From the NCBI GenBank assembly GCA_009380005.1, contig WHSQ01000001.1, forward strand, positions 1-64,000: a DNA stretch of 64,000 bases, in the 5' to 3' direction. The DNA is from Actinomycetota bacterium. GTDB lineage: Bacteria; Actinomycetota; CADDZG01; WHSQ01. The translations under genes and the position numbers were made by a program. The notes under the pieces were generated by a model, which was given only the letters and a program-made list of their open reading frames with translations, was not told the DNA's origin and ran no database searches. Positions 1 to 7,147 of the stretch are shown piece by piece; the first letter of the stretch is position 1, and every line of letters begins with the position of its first letter.

Positions 1-309
1 CATCTGATCGATGACGACGACAAGATGGATCGGCGTCCTCGGCACACGCGGCGACCCGCGCAGCCGACCAAAGGAACGGAGGTCCTTCGTATCGTCGACC
101 GGCACGGTTCGATCAGCTTCGCCGGGACCGCCTACCGGGTCGGCAACCGCCACCGGCGCCAGACCGTGGGCGTCCGTCTCGTCGGCGACACGGTCCAGAT
201 CAGCCTTGACGGCGCTCTTATTCGCACCCATCGTGCTCGGCACGACCGATCCAAGGAGTTCGGAGCTCTAGCTCAACCCAACGGCAAGCCGAGAAGGGCG
301 AGAATGTGA
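1..309 (+). CDS. IS481-family transposase, C-terminal fragment (5' end outside window)
   Basis: The frame is open from base 1 to a TGA at 307-309, so the gene begins upstream of the window. The visible ~100 residues include a block around VDRHGSISFAGTAYRVG, followed by VGDTVQISLDG and LIRTHRARHD. This is the small beta-rich domain that follows the DDE core in IS481-type transposases. It carries no catalytic residues. It probably marks the right end of an insertion sequence at the window edge. Family assignment is from pattern recognition only, and whether the upstream part is intact cannot be seen. Confidence 0.7.
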   Translation, partial: HLIDDDDKMDRRPRHTRRPAQPTKGTEVLRIVDRHGSISFAGTAYRVGNRHRRQTVGVRLVGDTVQISLDGALIRTHRARHDRSKEFGALAQPNGKPRRARM

Positions 310-340
310 GACACACCTGCCGGAGCCGATTCGGGACACG

Positions 341-357
341 GGTGGTGAGAGTTCACA
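341..357. repeat. Possible right terminal inverted repeat of the IS481-like element
   Basis: Read inward on the minus strand, this stretch starts TGTGAACTCTCACCACC, about 48 bp past the transposase stop. IS481 elements commonly end in 5'-TGT and end shortly after the transposase gene. The left end lies outside the window, so the boundary is an inference. Confidence 0.3.
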
Positions 358-462
358 CTTGCCGTCCTCAACGTAGACCGAGACGTTCGGCTTCGAGTGG
401 GCCGAAGCGGCGATGCAAGTCGTGGAGGAGGCCCGCGCCCCCCGCCCCTGATCCGCCTTGCC

Positions 463-479
463 TGTGCCGAATCGGCACA
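463..479. terminator. 17-bp palindrome downstream of the glycosidase gene
   Basis: TGTGCCGA-A-TCGGCACA has perfect 8-bp arms around one base. It lies 30 bp beyond the stop of the minus-strand glycosidase gene. Position favours a terminator stem, but the loop would be very tight and there is no T-run, so an operator-like site is equally possible. Apart from this palindrome and the possible IS end, bases 310-509 hold nothing recognisable. Confidence 0.3.
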
Positions 480-509
480 ATGGCGGTCGGGCCGGCCCCC
501 GTCGCATAC

Positions 510-3032
510 CTACTGCGTCGTCACCACCAGGGTGTGGCTCCCGTCCGTAGTGGTCTGTACGTGAACCTCGGTTCCGCGCGTGGTCTCCACCACGTCGTAG
601 GTGGTGGCTGGAGCCCCGTCGAGCTTGACCGACGCGACCTCCGAGCCACTCGGCAGAGCGTGGCCGATCACCAGGTCCCATCCTGCGGGAGCGGTGACCT
701 CAGTCGTGTAGGTCGATCCGGACACCGAGGCCGAGGCCCGCATGGTTCCGTCTCCGACCCTGAGGTCCGCGACCGAGAGACCGGGCCACGACTCGGGCAC
801 ATCGGGCACGACCCGCAGGCTGCCGTCCGGGACGTCGGGGCGGATGCCGAGGAAGTGATGGATCACCGGCCACTGCACCCCATAGGGCGACCAAGCCTGC
901 ATGAACATCGCCCGGTCTCGGAAATCGACGAACGGATCGTACTCGGGGCTCGGCACGATCTCCGGGAGGGCTCCCGGCATCTCGAGATCGAGCTGCTCGG
1001 CGATGGATGCCATGTAATGGAGGGCTCCCTGGACCCCGAGGCGGCCGTGGTTGGCCTCGGCCACCGCCATCACGGACGACGGCAACGTCCAGCACTTGAG
1101 CTCACCGGCCCCCGTCGGTCCTCCCCCAACCCCGGTGTGGAACAGCCCGCACTCGCCGGTAAACGGGGACGACTCAAGCACGTCGAGGGCCGCGTTGGCG
1201 TGGTCGCGCGGCGCCAGCTCGAGGTCGCCCGTCTCCCCCGCGAGGCCGGACTCTGCGAGCACGACCTCCATCGGCGTGGCGTTGATCCAGTGCCGCTGCT
1301 GGAGCTGCTGGTCGGCCACCTCGCAGACGTTGGAGCCCTCGTCCCCGACATCGTCGGCGTTGCAGAGAGAGTCGGCGTAGAGATTCTCGGCCTCCATCCA
1401 CCACGTCGGATCGAACTTCTCCTCCATCGCGTCCGCCTCACCGTCGGTCCACGCTGCGGTGGCTGCATCGCCTTTGGCGAGCGCCATGTCCTGCAGTGCC
1501 CGCAGCGCCTGCCACTGGTACGCGGTGACGTCGAGCTTCTCCGAGCCCATCCCGGTTCGCTCCACCATCCCGTTGCCCTCGGGCCAGTCGTCCTGGTCCT
1601 TGTCGCACGTGAAGTCGCACTCGGCACCCATCACGTAGCGCATGCCGTCGACGATGAAGCCGTACATCTCATCGCGGAACTCGTCGTCGCCGCTCCACCG
1701 CCAGAGCAGGTGCACCGCCGTCGCGAACTGTGACGTCTCGTTAGTGTTGCCTCGGTCGTCGTTCGCACCCCAGTAAACGGAGCCGTCGGTCATGATCTCG
1801 TGCACGACCTTGCCGGTCGTGCCGTTGACGATGCGCGAAACGTCCTTGATCGTGCGCAGGTGGGCCATCGCCGTATCCCACTGCCCCGAGGCGACCAGCG
1901 GAAAGGCCGTGTAGGCCCCGTCCGTTCCGAAGTACCAGGGATAGTCGGGGTAGCCCGCGCCGATCCCCGTCATCTCGGCCATCGTCCCGGCCGGTGGAGG
2001 ATAGACCCGGCCCTCGTCCACGTCGCGGATCTCTGCATCCGTGACCGTTCGAGTGAGGTCGGCCATGTTGAGCTTGCCCCAGTCGAACGCGTCCTCGAGC
2101 GTCTGGTCGGGCAACTCGACGGCGGTGCGACCGAGGAGTTCCTGCCGCGTGGCGACCTTGTCGGCGAGCAGCCCCCCGGGGTCGGACAGGCCCTGTTGCA
2201 GCGCCGCGGTCGCCTCGGCCTCAGATGTGTGCGAGCCCGCGACCGCGACCCACATCCGCTTCGTCTCTCCCCGCGCCAGAGGGATCGCCCACACGAACCG
2301 GCCTCCGGTCCCATTGCCGTATTCCTGGTAGTCCGCCCGCTCGTTCCCGGGCACCGGCCCCCAGATGTCGTCGCCGGTGTCGGCCCCGGCGGGAGGTATC
2401 GACGCGCGAACCTTCGCGAACCACGGCTTGTCCGCCTCCTTGAACGTCATCGTCCCGGTCGCCTGGTCGTAGGAGGCCGAGTCGATGCCGTTGAATTCCT
2501 TGGCGTCCGGTTCGGTCCAGCCCCAGGGGTACGACGCCATGACCTCGCTGCGCATGTCGAGCCGCAAGGAGAACGTTCGGGCGCGCGCCGATGTGTTGCG
2601 AAGGTCGTAGGCGACGAGCGTCACCGGGACGCCGTCGGGCGAGAACTCGGTGCGGGTCACGGCGAGATCCCGCGTTCCGGCCCCCTCGAGACGCACGTAG
2701 CCGGCCCCCGACGTGAACGACTTTGCAGGCGTCCAGCGACCACCGACCATCAGCCAATAGCCGTCGAGCAGCTTGATGGGATGGGCCCATACGCCACCCA
2801 TCTCGCCGCGGATGTGCCATCCCATGGGTGGAAAGGAGCCGTCCTGGGCTCCGATCACGTAGGCGCGGTCCCCCGCCGCGACGTAGCGCTTGTCGGCGAG
2901 GTCGGCACCGGTTGAGCGCTCCGGCCCCGGGCCTTCCACCGCGGCCGCGTCGAACATGAACGGTCCGATCAATGCCATGACCACGGCCACCGCGAGCGCG
3001 GCGGACGGGCGGCGTGCGCCAGATGCACCCAT
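510..3032 (-). CDS. Secreted six-hairpin glycosidase (glycogen-debranching / GH15-like)
   Basis: 840 aa. The ATG at 3032 is preceded by a good GGGGAGGGG ribosome-binding site, and the protein then begins with a signal peptide (basic start, a hydrophobic ALAVAVVMALIGPFMF core, AAAVEG cleavage region). The longer upstream frame lacks these signals. Residues ~35-290 look like a beta-sandwich carbohydrate-recognition region. Residues ~320-760 contain the aromatic, acidic blocks of the (alpha/alpha)6 glycosidase fold, for example YPWYFGTDGAYTAFPLVASG and WSPYGVQWPVIHHFLG. A C-terminal beta domain follows. It likely hydrolyses alpha-glucan or a related polysaccharide outside the cell. The exact GH family and substrate are not resolved. 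It is monocistronic, with palindromes and a dispersed repeat upstream. Confidence 0.75.
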   Translation of the reverse strand: MGASGARRPSAALAVAVVMALIGPFMFDAAAVEGPGPERSTGADLADKRYVAAGDRAYVIGAQDGSFPPMGWHIRGEMGGVWAHPIKLLDGYWLMVGGRWTPAKSFTSGAGYVRLEGAGTRDLAVTRTEFSPDGVPVTLVAYDLRNTSARARTFSLRLDMRSEVMASYPWGWTEPDAKEFNGIDSASYDQATGTMTFKEADKPWFAKVRASIPPAGADTGDDIWGPVPGNERADYQEYGNGTGGRFVWAIPLARGETKRMWVAVAGSHTSEAEATAALQQGLSDPGGLLADKVATRQELLGRTAVELPDQTLEDAFDWGKLNMADLTRTVTDAEIRDVDEGRVYPPPAGTMAEMTGIGAGYPDYPWYFGTDGAYTAFPLVASGQWDTAMAHLRTIKDVSRIVNGTTGKVVHEIMTDGSVYWGANDDRGNTNETSQFATAVHLLWRWSGDDEFRDEMYGFIVDGMRYVMGAECDFTCDKDQDDWPEGNGMVERTGMGSEKLDVTAYQWQALRALQDMALAKGDAATAAWTDGEADAMEEKFDPTWWMEAENLYADSLCNADDVGDEGSNVCEVADQQLQQRHWINATPMEVVLAESGLAGETGDLELAPRDHANAALDVLESSPFTGECGLFHTGVGGGPTGAGELKCWTLPSSVMAVAEANHGRLGVQGALHYMASIAEQLDLEMPGALPEIVPSPEYDPFVDFRDRAMFMQAWSPYGVQWPVIHHFLGIRPDVPDGSLRVVPDVPESWPGLSVADLRVGDGTMRASASVSGSTYTTEVTAPAGWDLVIGHALPSGSEVASVKLDGAPATTYDVVETTRGTEVHVQTTTDGSHTLVVTTQ

Positions 3033-3156
3033 GTGATCCCCTCCCCGAAAAGTCTCTGCGCGGATCGAGTGGGCAACGGGTCGCGATGATCGAGCTCTCA
3101 CTCGATCCTCCGTCGCGGAATCTATCACCCGGATGTGGGGCGCCGGGCAGGTCCGT

Positions 3157-3174
3157 CTTCCCTATGTAGGGAAG
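3157..3174. promoter_or_regulatory. Palindrome CTTCCCTA-TG-TAGGGAAG, possible operator
   Basis: Perfect 8-bp arms separated by 2 bp, 125 bp upstream of the glycosidase start codon. The TAGGGA core resembles GTAGGG-agtg-CCCTAC at 5281-5296 and the GTAGGGG block near 8302. Response regulators of the NarL/LuxR type bind sites of this general shape. A regulator is inferred, not shown. Confidence 0.4.
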
Positions 3175-3263
3175 TAAGGCAACGAAGAGGCTATCGATAT
3201 CGCATCCACGGCTACGAGACGTCATAGGTCGTTTTCAGGGTTAGGGCGCTTGCGCGCATCACG

Positions 3264-3296
3264 CGCCCCTTTCGTTCGGTTCCTGCCGGGGGCACG
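3264..3296. repeat. Dispersed 33-bp repeat B, copy 1
   Basis: A 33-bp stretch beginning CGCCCCTTTCGTTCGGTTCC and ending GGGGGCACG, matching 31 of 33 bases at 9129-9161. It lies ~230 bp upstream of the glycosidase start on the opposite strand. The other copy lies ~43 bp upstream of the Asp-box protein gene. Function unknown; compare the recombinase-remnant repeats nearby. Confidence 0.6.
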
Positions 3297-3360
3297 AACA
3301 AATGTCCTGTTCCGCCTGATAGGGAAACCGGAATGAGGCTTCGGAACAGACGCTCTCCGC

Positions 3361-3531
3361 CTAGAACCGACGCGAGTCCGGAGGATCTGGCTTATCGGGA
3401 CCCATCATGGCGCTCGGTTCGCGCCATCCGCGCCAGTTCTTCCCTCGCACCTTGTTTGGTCCGAAGATGGCGACGAACACCAGCAACGCGATCGGCATCA
3501 AGACCCAAAACCAAGCGAGCCAGTTGTCCAT
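3361..3531 (-). CDS. Small single-pass membrane protein (56 aa)
   Basis: Open frame from ATG 3531 to TAG. It begins MDNWLAWFWVLMPIALLVF, giving one strongly hydrophobic membrane segment (residues ~4-24). A short basic, Trp/Arg-rich tail follows (around KVRGKNWRGWREPS) and the end is polar. The hydrophobic-then-basic composition supports a real protein with a cytoplasmic tail. No good Shine-Dalgarno is seen. The start lies 3 nt after the TGA of the upstream recombinase-like remnant, so it may have been translationally coupled to it. No family recognised. Confidence 0.5.
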   Translation of the reverse strand: MDNWLAWFWVLMPIALLVFVAIFGPNKVRGKNWRGWREPSAMMGPDKPDPPDSRRF

Positions 3532-3534
3532 GGC

Positions 3535-3655
3535 TCAAATCATAAACCGGTCGTCCACGGCAATCTGGGTGGCGCGGGCCACCAGGATGCTCAGCTCGGG
3601 AACCAACGTCACCCTGATGGTCGGCTCGCGCTTCGTCGGCTCGTGGCTCGCCTCA
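3535..3655 (-). pseudogene. Decayed C-terminal fragment, recombinase-like (copy 1)
   Basis: On the minus strand one frame reads ..EPTKREPTIRVTLVPEL.. then SILVARATQIAVDDRFMI and TGA at 3535-3537. There is no start codon and there is an in-frame TAA about 50 codons upstream. The segment 3592-3652 is 56/61 identical to 8364-8424, where a longer remnant gives a pattern seen at the C-terminus of actinobacterial serine recombinases (LVDALPLLDVD..LRMLLAALNF). The identification as recombinase is inference from that second copy. Confidence 0.4.
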
Positions 3656-3777
3656 AAGTCAGCGCGCCGACGAGTGCTCCCGTCGGCTTAGTCTGGAACT
3701 CGCGCCATCTCCTTCTCTGCGGCCTCTTGAGCCCGCTGCTCTTGGCTCTTACGGCTCCAAACGGGCGCTCCGTCCTG

Positions 3778-5031
3778 CTAGCCGAGGTTCGGATCGAGCA
3801 CGAACAGGCCTTGCTCGATCCCGTTGACTATCACGACCTCGGAGGCGAAGAACGGGTAGTTGCTCCAGGCGCCGTTGAACTGCGGGAAGTCGTTCTGCGG
3901 GTAGATGTCGAAGTACGCGACCTCGGGCGCCCGGTCGTTCGCCAGATCCATCTCCAGGATCTGGAGGCCGGCGCGGTAGTTCGCCTCGAAAACGTGGTCG
4001 CCAACGATGTAGAGGTTGTGGTCGATCGCCGGCGTCCGGAGCTCCTGGAAGAAGTCGAACGAGGGGTCGTCCAGATCGCTGACGTCGAAGAACCGAGTCC
4101 GGGTGTTGTTCCCGAAGGTCATCTCGTCGCCCTCGTCGTTGTGGACGAAGGTGGCTTGGTCCTCAGTGAGCCAGCCCTGGTGGCTGTAGCTGCTCCCTGG
4201 GTAGGTGGCTCGTCCGAGAAGCGTTGGCGCGCTCTTGTCCGTGACGTCCACGATCGAGACCGCGTTGCCCGCCTGCGTGCGCGGGTTGGACGCGAAGCAG
4301 ATCTCCTTCCCTGTATGGTCGGAGTCGGGACCTCCGTAGACCACGCACTGCACGTCGTGGGTGTACCCCTCCTCAACGAAGCAGCCGGCAAAGGTGGGTT
4401 TCGTGGGGTCGTTGATGTCCACCATGTGCAGCCCGCCGCCGCAGGTGTCGGATCCGACGGCGTACGCAAACCCGGTCTCCTCGTTGATCGCCACGTTGTG
4501 GGCGCTGCCGAAGCCCGAGTAGTGGGCTGTCTCACTGAACCGGCGGAGTCCGGCGCTCGGGGTCACGTCACGGAGCTGGGTGAGGTCGAAGATCTGCAAT
4601 CCGTGGGCCCGGGCGAAGTCGGCCACGATAAATGCATGATCCTCGAACACCTTGACGTCTCGCCAGAAGGAAGCGTTCGTATGCGTCGGCAGGATCCCCA
4701 GCACCCCCGGGTCGGTGGGATCACTGATGTCCACGAACGCCGTTCCCTTGCTCGTTCCCACGATGGCGTACTCGTCGCCGTTCGCCGGGTCGGTCCAGCC
4801 CCAGATGTCGTTCCCGGTCCCACCGCCGAGCCGCCCTATCGGTACGAGCGACAGGAGGTCGACGTTCTGGCAGGGAAACAGACCCGCGAACCCGTCCGTG
4901 CACTCGATCGGTCCCAGCTGTCCACGGGTCTGCTGAGCGGTTGCTGAGGGTCCTACCGGCATCAACGATAGAGAAAGGGCCGTCAGTGCAATGAGGAGGA
5001 TCCGTGTGCGCCTGCGGGTCGACCGGGCCAT
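3778..5031 (-). CDS. Secreted LVIVD-repeat protein (choice-of-anchor B type)
   Basis: 417 aa with an N-terminal Arg-rich signal peptide (hydrophobic ILLIALTALSLSLMPVG, then a TAQQ cleavage region). The ATG at 5031 has an AAAGGGG site about 9 nt upstream. The mature part is built from repeating short beta motifs of the type GTAFVDISDPTDPGVLG, GLQIFDLTQL, GGLHMVDINDPTKP, NAVSIVDVTDKSAP and TRFFDVSDLDDPS. This gives a beta-propeller-like LVIVD array covering nearly the whole chain. Conserved Cys (CGGG, CFVEEG, CVVYGG) may form disulfides. It is exported; its ligand or substrate is unknown. It stands alone, with a repeat-containing non-coding region upstream. Confidence 0.8.
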   Translation of the reverse strand: MARSTRRRTRILLIALTALSLSLMPVGPSATAQQTRGQLGPIECTDGFAGLFPCQNVDLLSLVPIGRLGGGTGNDIWGWTDPANGDEYAIVGTSKGTAFVDISDPTDPGVLGILPTHTNASFWRDVKVFEDHAFIVADFARAHGLQIFDLTQLRDVTPSAGLRRFSETAHYSGFGSAHNVAINEETGFAYAVGSDTCGGGLHMVDINDPTKPTFAGCFVEEGYTHDVQCVVYGGPDSDHTGKEICFASNPRTQAGNAVSIVDVTDKSAPTLLGRATYPGSSYSHQGWLTEDQATFVHNDEGDEMTFGNNTRTRFFDVSDLDDPSFDFFQELRTPAIDHNLYIVGDHVFEANYRAGLQILEMDLANDRAPEVAYFDIYPQNDFPQFNGAWSNYPFFASEVVIVNGIEQGLFVLDPNLG

Positions 5032-5154
5032 CGTGCCACCCCTTTCAGTTACAACGTCAGCCGCAATTCATACTCCTGGGGACGGCTCCCGGCAATTCCT
5101 GGGGCCGGTCACGTCGTGGCCCGGGTCAACGGCGGCGCGGGAGCCGCGCGATCT

Positions 5155-5310
5155 CCCGACCTCCGCCCGCGCAGCCTCTTACACGGCCTCGATCAGCGTG
5201 CCCAAGGCGATTTCGGAATCTCAAAGCTTCCAGCGATGAGTAGCCGCCGGCGCGAGACCGCAGGTCGGGCCTGCACAGATGTAGGGAGTGCCCTACCGGG
5301 GGCACGAGGT
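5155..5310. repeat. Repeat C, copy 1: ~115-nt element closed by a long-range helix
   Basis: CCCGACCT at 5155-5162 pairs with AGGTCGGG at 5262-5269, closing ~99 nt. From 5200 onward the interior and the tail (CACAGATGTAGGG, then a GTAGGG-agtg-CCCTAC hairpin at 5281-5296, then CCGGGGGCACGAG) align with 8217-8330. There a different but again complementary pair (GAGAGCCGACC/GGTCGGCTCTC) closes the element. A changed sequence with kept pairing argues for a structured RNA or structured DNA end. The gap 5032-5433 has no gene; the rest of it, including the promoter of the LVIVD gene, is unassigned. Confidence 0.5.
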
Positions 5311-5433
5311 GAACTTGTGAAGCGCGGGTCACTGTGCATCTTCGCGTGCACAGGTTTGGATCCTGCTGGGATTCGCACCTGTGCATCGTCGGCGCGCTGC
5401 ACACGTAACCCGGAACGTCGAACGACCAACGGA

Positions 5434-6042
5434 TCATGAGTCCTGTGCTAATACCAGTTCAGGGACATGCACCTCGGTGATCGCCTCGTCGATTCCGCGG
5501 TTCGCCAGTTGGTCGGACTCGAGGTTCAGCTTTCGGGGGACGCGCGTTAGCGACCACGTCGAGAAGCCCTCGAGAAGCTGGCGCACGTGCTCGACGAGCG
5601 GGCGCAGGTGATCGGCCCTGACCCTGTGCCCTTGTATGACGTGTCCGGCGACCAGCGGCGAGTCGACGTACACGGTGAGATCGGTGACTCCCCTGTCGAG
5701 CGCCATCTGGAGGCCGTCGATTAGAGCGGTGTAGTCGGCGACGGTGTTGGTCGTCACGCCGATGCTTCTGGCGATCTCACCGATAACCTCGCCCGATTCC
5801 GAGCGCAGCACCGCGCCGACGCCGGCAGGTCCGCTGGGGTCGCCGGTTTTATGGTGCGCTACTCCGCCGGTATGGAGGGTGGCTCTCAGCGATTCCTCCG
5901 GCAGGATCAGACCGAGGCCGATGACGAGGATCACTATCCCAACTCCCCATGGTGCCAGCTTCGTCCCGATCGAGATCAGCAGGATCGCCAGCAGGAATCC
6001 GGGGACGGTCACGAGCGCGCGGCGTGCAAATCCGGCGCTCAT
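5434..6042 (-). CDS. RNase H-fold protein with N-terminal membrane anchor
   Basis: 202 aa. Residues ~10-50 form two hydrophobic segments (VPGFLLAILLISIG; VGIVILVIGLGLIL). Residues ~60-190 match the bacterial reverse-transcriptase-like RNase HI domain: PAGVGAVLR, NTVADYTALIDGL, VYVDSPLVAG and VPRKLNLESDQLANRGID. Of the four acidic catalytic positions, three are present as Asp103, Asp127 and Asp177. The first, normally Asp before the glycine-rich turn, reads His-His-Lys at 63-65, so activity is doubtful. It overlaps the DoxX gene by 4 nt (ATGA) and is the last gene of the ECF41-linked operon. Fusion to a membrane anchor is unusual for this fold. Confidence 0.7.
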   Translation of the reverse strand: MSAGFARRALVTVPGFLLAILLISIGTKLAPWGVGIVILVIGLGLILPEESLRATLHTGGVAHHKTGDPSGPAGVGAVLRSESGEVIGEIARSIGVTTNTVADYTALIDGLQMALDRGVTDLTVYVDSPLVAGHVIQGHRVRADHLRPLVEHVRQLLEGFSTWSLTRVPRKLNLESDQLANRGIDEAITEVHVPELVLAQDS

Positions 6043-6581
6043 GCTGCGCCCTCCGTTGGTGTCTCGCGGTTGGAATCCCGGGTCCCTGCGAGATGAAGAC
6101 CCTGTGCCTCAGCCGGCTGGATGCCGATCGAATGCATGGCCAAAGACGCGGTGGCGGCAAACAACACGAGGTTCTTCACGACGTACTCGCCCTCCACGCT
6201 CAGCAGCAGGGGGTTGCCGTCCACGAAGGCGACGTCGGGCCTCAGGAACAGCACAAGGAACGTGCCCGACAGCTGAAGCGCGGCCGCGCCCAGAAAGAGC
6301 GGCATCCAGCGACCGATCAGGAGCCCGGCGCCGAGCGCGATCTCGAACGCGCCCACGAGCGGCACCGATAGGTCGGGATCCACGAAGGGCGTGATCGCGG
6401 CGATCAACGACGCCGGCAACGTCGGCTGGCCGGCGAGCTTGAGCCCGCCGAACCAAATGAACGTGACTCCCAACGAGGCCCGAAGCAGCAGTGGGACGGT
6501 GGTGTGAAGCAGGTGGGTGAGGCGCTTGCCGGGCGCCCGCGTGAGCTTCGCTTTTGGCTTGGGAAGGGTACGCGAGAGCAT
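6039..6581 (-). CDS. DoxX-family integral membrane protein
   Basis: 180 aa with four predicted membrane helices (around TVPLLLRASLGVTFIWFGGL, VPLVGAFEIALGAGLLI, FLGAAALQLSGTFLVLFL and VVKNLVLFAATASLAM). The spacing and the WFGGLKL and FEIALGAGLLIGR blocks are those of DoxX/DoxD proteins. These are linked in other bacteria to quinone or thiol redox chemistry in the membrane. Its ATG overlaps the stop of the cupredoxin gene (TGATG) and its stop overlaps the next start, so the three genes are translationally coupled. A shared redox role with the cupredoxin is inferred. Confidence 0.8.
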   Translation of the reverse strand: MLSRTLPKPKAKLTRAPGKRLTHLLHTTVPLLLRASLGVTFIWFGGLKLAGQPTLPASLIAAITPFVDPDLSVPLVGAFEIALGAGLLIGRWMPLFLGAAALQLSGTFLVLFLRPDVAFVDGNPLLLSVEGEYVVKNLVLFAATASLAMHSIGIQPAEAQGLHLAGTRDSNRETPTEGAA

Positions 6582-6997
6582 CAGCGAGCCACCTCGATCG
6601 TGGCGGTCATGTTCGGGTGCAGCGAGCAGACGTAGTCAAAGGTGCCGGGCTCGTCGAAGCGGTGGCGGAAGGTCCCTTCGGACATGACCTCGCTTTGGAA
6701 GTCGTCTCCCGCCACGTCGTGGGCGATGGTGCCGTCCTTCCACACCCAGGTGACCGTGTCGCCGGCCGCGACCGTGAGCGTTTCGGGGGCGAATGCCAGG
6801 TCCTCGATGGCCACGGTGGGCCCGTCGGTGTCGGCCGCCCTAGCAGGCGTGGATGAGTCGCCGGTCCCGCAGGCGCTGAGCGCCAACGTCATGAGGCCGG
6901 CGAGCGCGGCGAGCATAAGACGCGAGCGGGTGGATACGAACCCGCCGCTCCGCTCCTCGCGGATCGCATCGTCCGGAGCCCGTTCGTTGAACTGCAT
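6581..6997 (-). CDS. Cupredoxin-like lipoprotein (plastocyanin/amicyanin type)
   Basis: 138 aa. A lipobox LSAC ends at Cys43 after a hydrophobic segment, so it is probably a lipoprotein on the outer face of the membrane. The copper domain spans ~60-138: PTVAIEDLAFAPETLTVAAGD, VTWVWKDGTIAHDV and FDYVCSLHPNM. His93, Cys124, His127 and Met130 form a complete type 1 copper set with the Cys-x2-His-x2-Met loop of amicyanin-like proteins. The ATG at 6997 has an AAGGAGG site 11 nt upstream and lies ~55 nt from the predicted ECF41 promoter. It heads the operon cupredoxin - doxX - RNase H-like. Confidence 0.85.
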   Translation of the reverse strand: MQFNERAPDDAIREERSGGFVSTRSRLMLAALAGLMTLALSACGTGDSSTPARAADTDGPTVAIEDLAFAPETLTVAAGDTVTWVWKDGTIAHDVAGDDFQSEVMSEGTFRHRFDEPGTFDYVCSLHPNMTATIEVAR

Positions 6998-7058
6998 GAG
7001 GTTTTGCCTCCTTGCTCGGGGGGGCTGTCACGAACACTTCAGTGCCGTCGACCCTTGA

Positions 7059-7085
7059 GACAAGGTGACGCCACTTCCTGTGACG
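7059..7085 (-). promoter_or_regulatory. ECF41-type promoter for the cupredoxin operon
   Basis: On the minus strand CGTCACA (7079-7085) is followed by exactly 16 nt and TGTC (7059-7062). The reported ECF41 consensus is TGTCACA-N16-CGTC, so this has one mismatch in each box. It points at the cupredoxin gene and leaves a ~55-nt leader with a strong ribosome-binding site. Confidence 0.7.
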
Positions 7086-7107
7086 CGCAGTTGGAGATTC
7101 GGAGAGG

Positions 7108-7134
7108 TGTCACAGATCGGTGTCCTGTCTTGTC
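7108..7134 (+). promoter_or_regulatory. ECF41-type autoregulatory promoter for the sigma factor gene
   Basis: TGTCACA (7108-7114), then 16 nt, then TGTC (7131-7134). This has the same layout as the opposing promoter, so the two -10 regions form a 9-bp inverted repeat TGAGACAAG/CTTGTCTCA. Transcription would begin near 7140, only ~8 nt before the ATG, giving an almost leaderless message. It supports 7148 as the true start and autoregulation. Confidence 0.7.
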
Positions 7135-7147
7135 TCAGTGGGAGAAG

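Larger units (their letters stand above)
3033..3360. other. Non-coding region upstream of the glycosidase gene
   Basis: About 330 bp without a convincing gene. It holds the perfect palindrome at 3157-3174, a GC-rich hairpin (GGGCGC...GCGCCC, about 3244-3268) and repeat B at 3264-3296. It presumably contains the promoter of the minus-strand glycosidase gene, but no clear -10/-35 pair could be chosen. Confidence 0.5.

Noticed and set aside
10-27. GATGACGACGACAAG-type sequence coding DDDDK, as in an enterokinase tag or cloning adaptor
   Set aside because: It is in frame within a natural-looking transposase end, with no other vector sequence around it; most likely chance.
306-2915. Long plus-strand frames (475 and 371 aa) opposite the glycosidase gene
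   Set aside because: They lie antisense to a gene with signal peptide, ribosome-binding site and fold motifs; their translations are Arg/Gly/Val-rich and lack domains, typical of GC-rich shadow frames.
3264-3296. Repeat B as a tRNA 3' end / attachment site (GTTCGGTTCC...GGGGGCAC resembles a T-arm and acceptor)
   Set aside because: The T-stem does not pair and no other tRNA parts lie upstream in either copy.
3643-4947. 434-aa plus-strand frame opposite the LVIVD-repeat gene
   Set aside because: Shadow of the repeat gene; no motifs, implausible composition.
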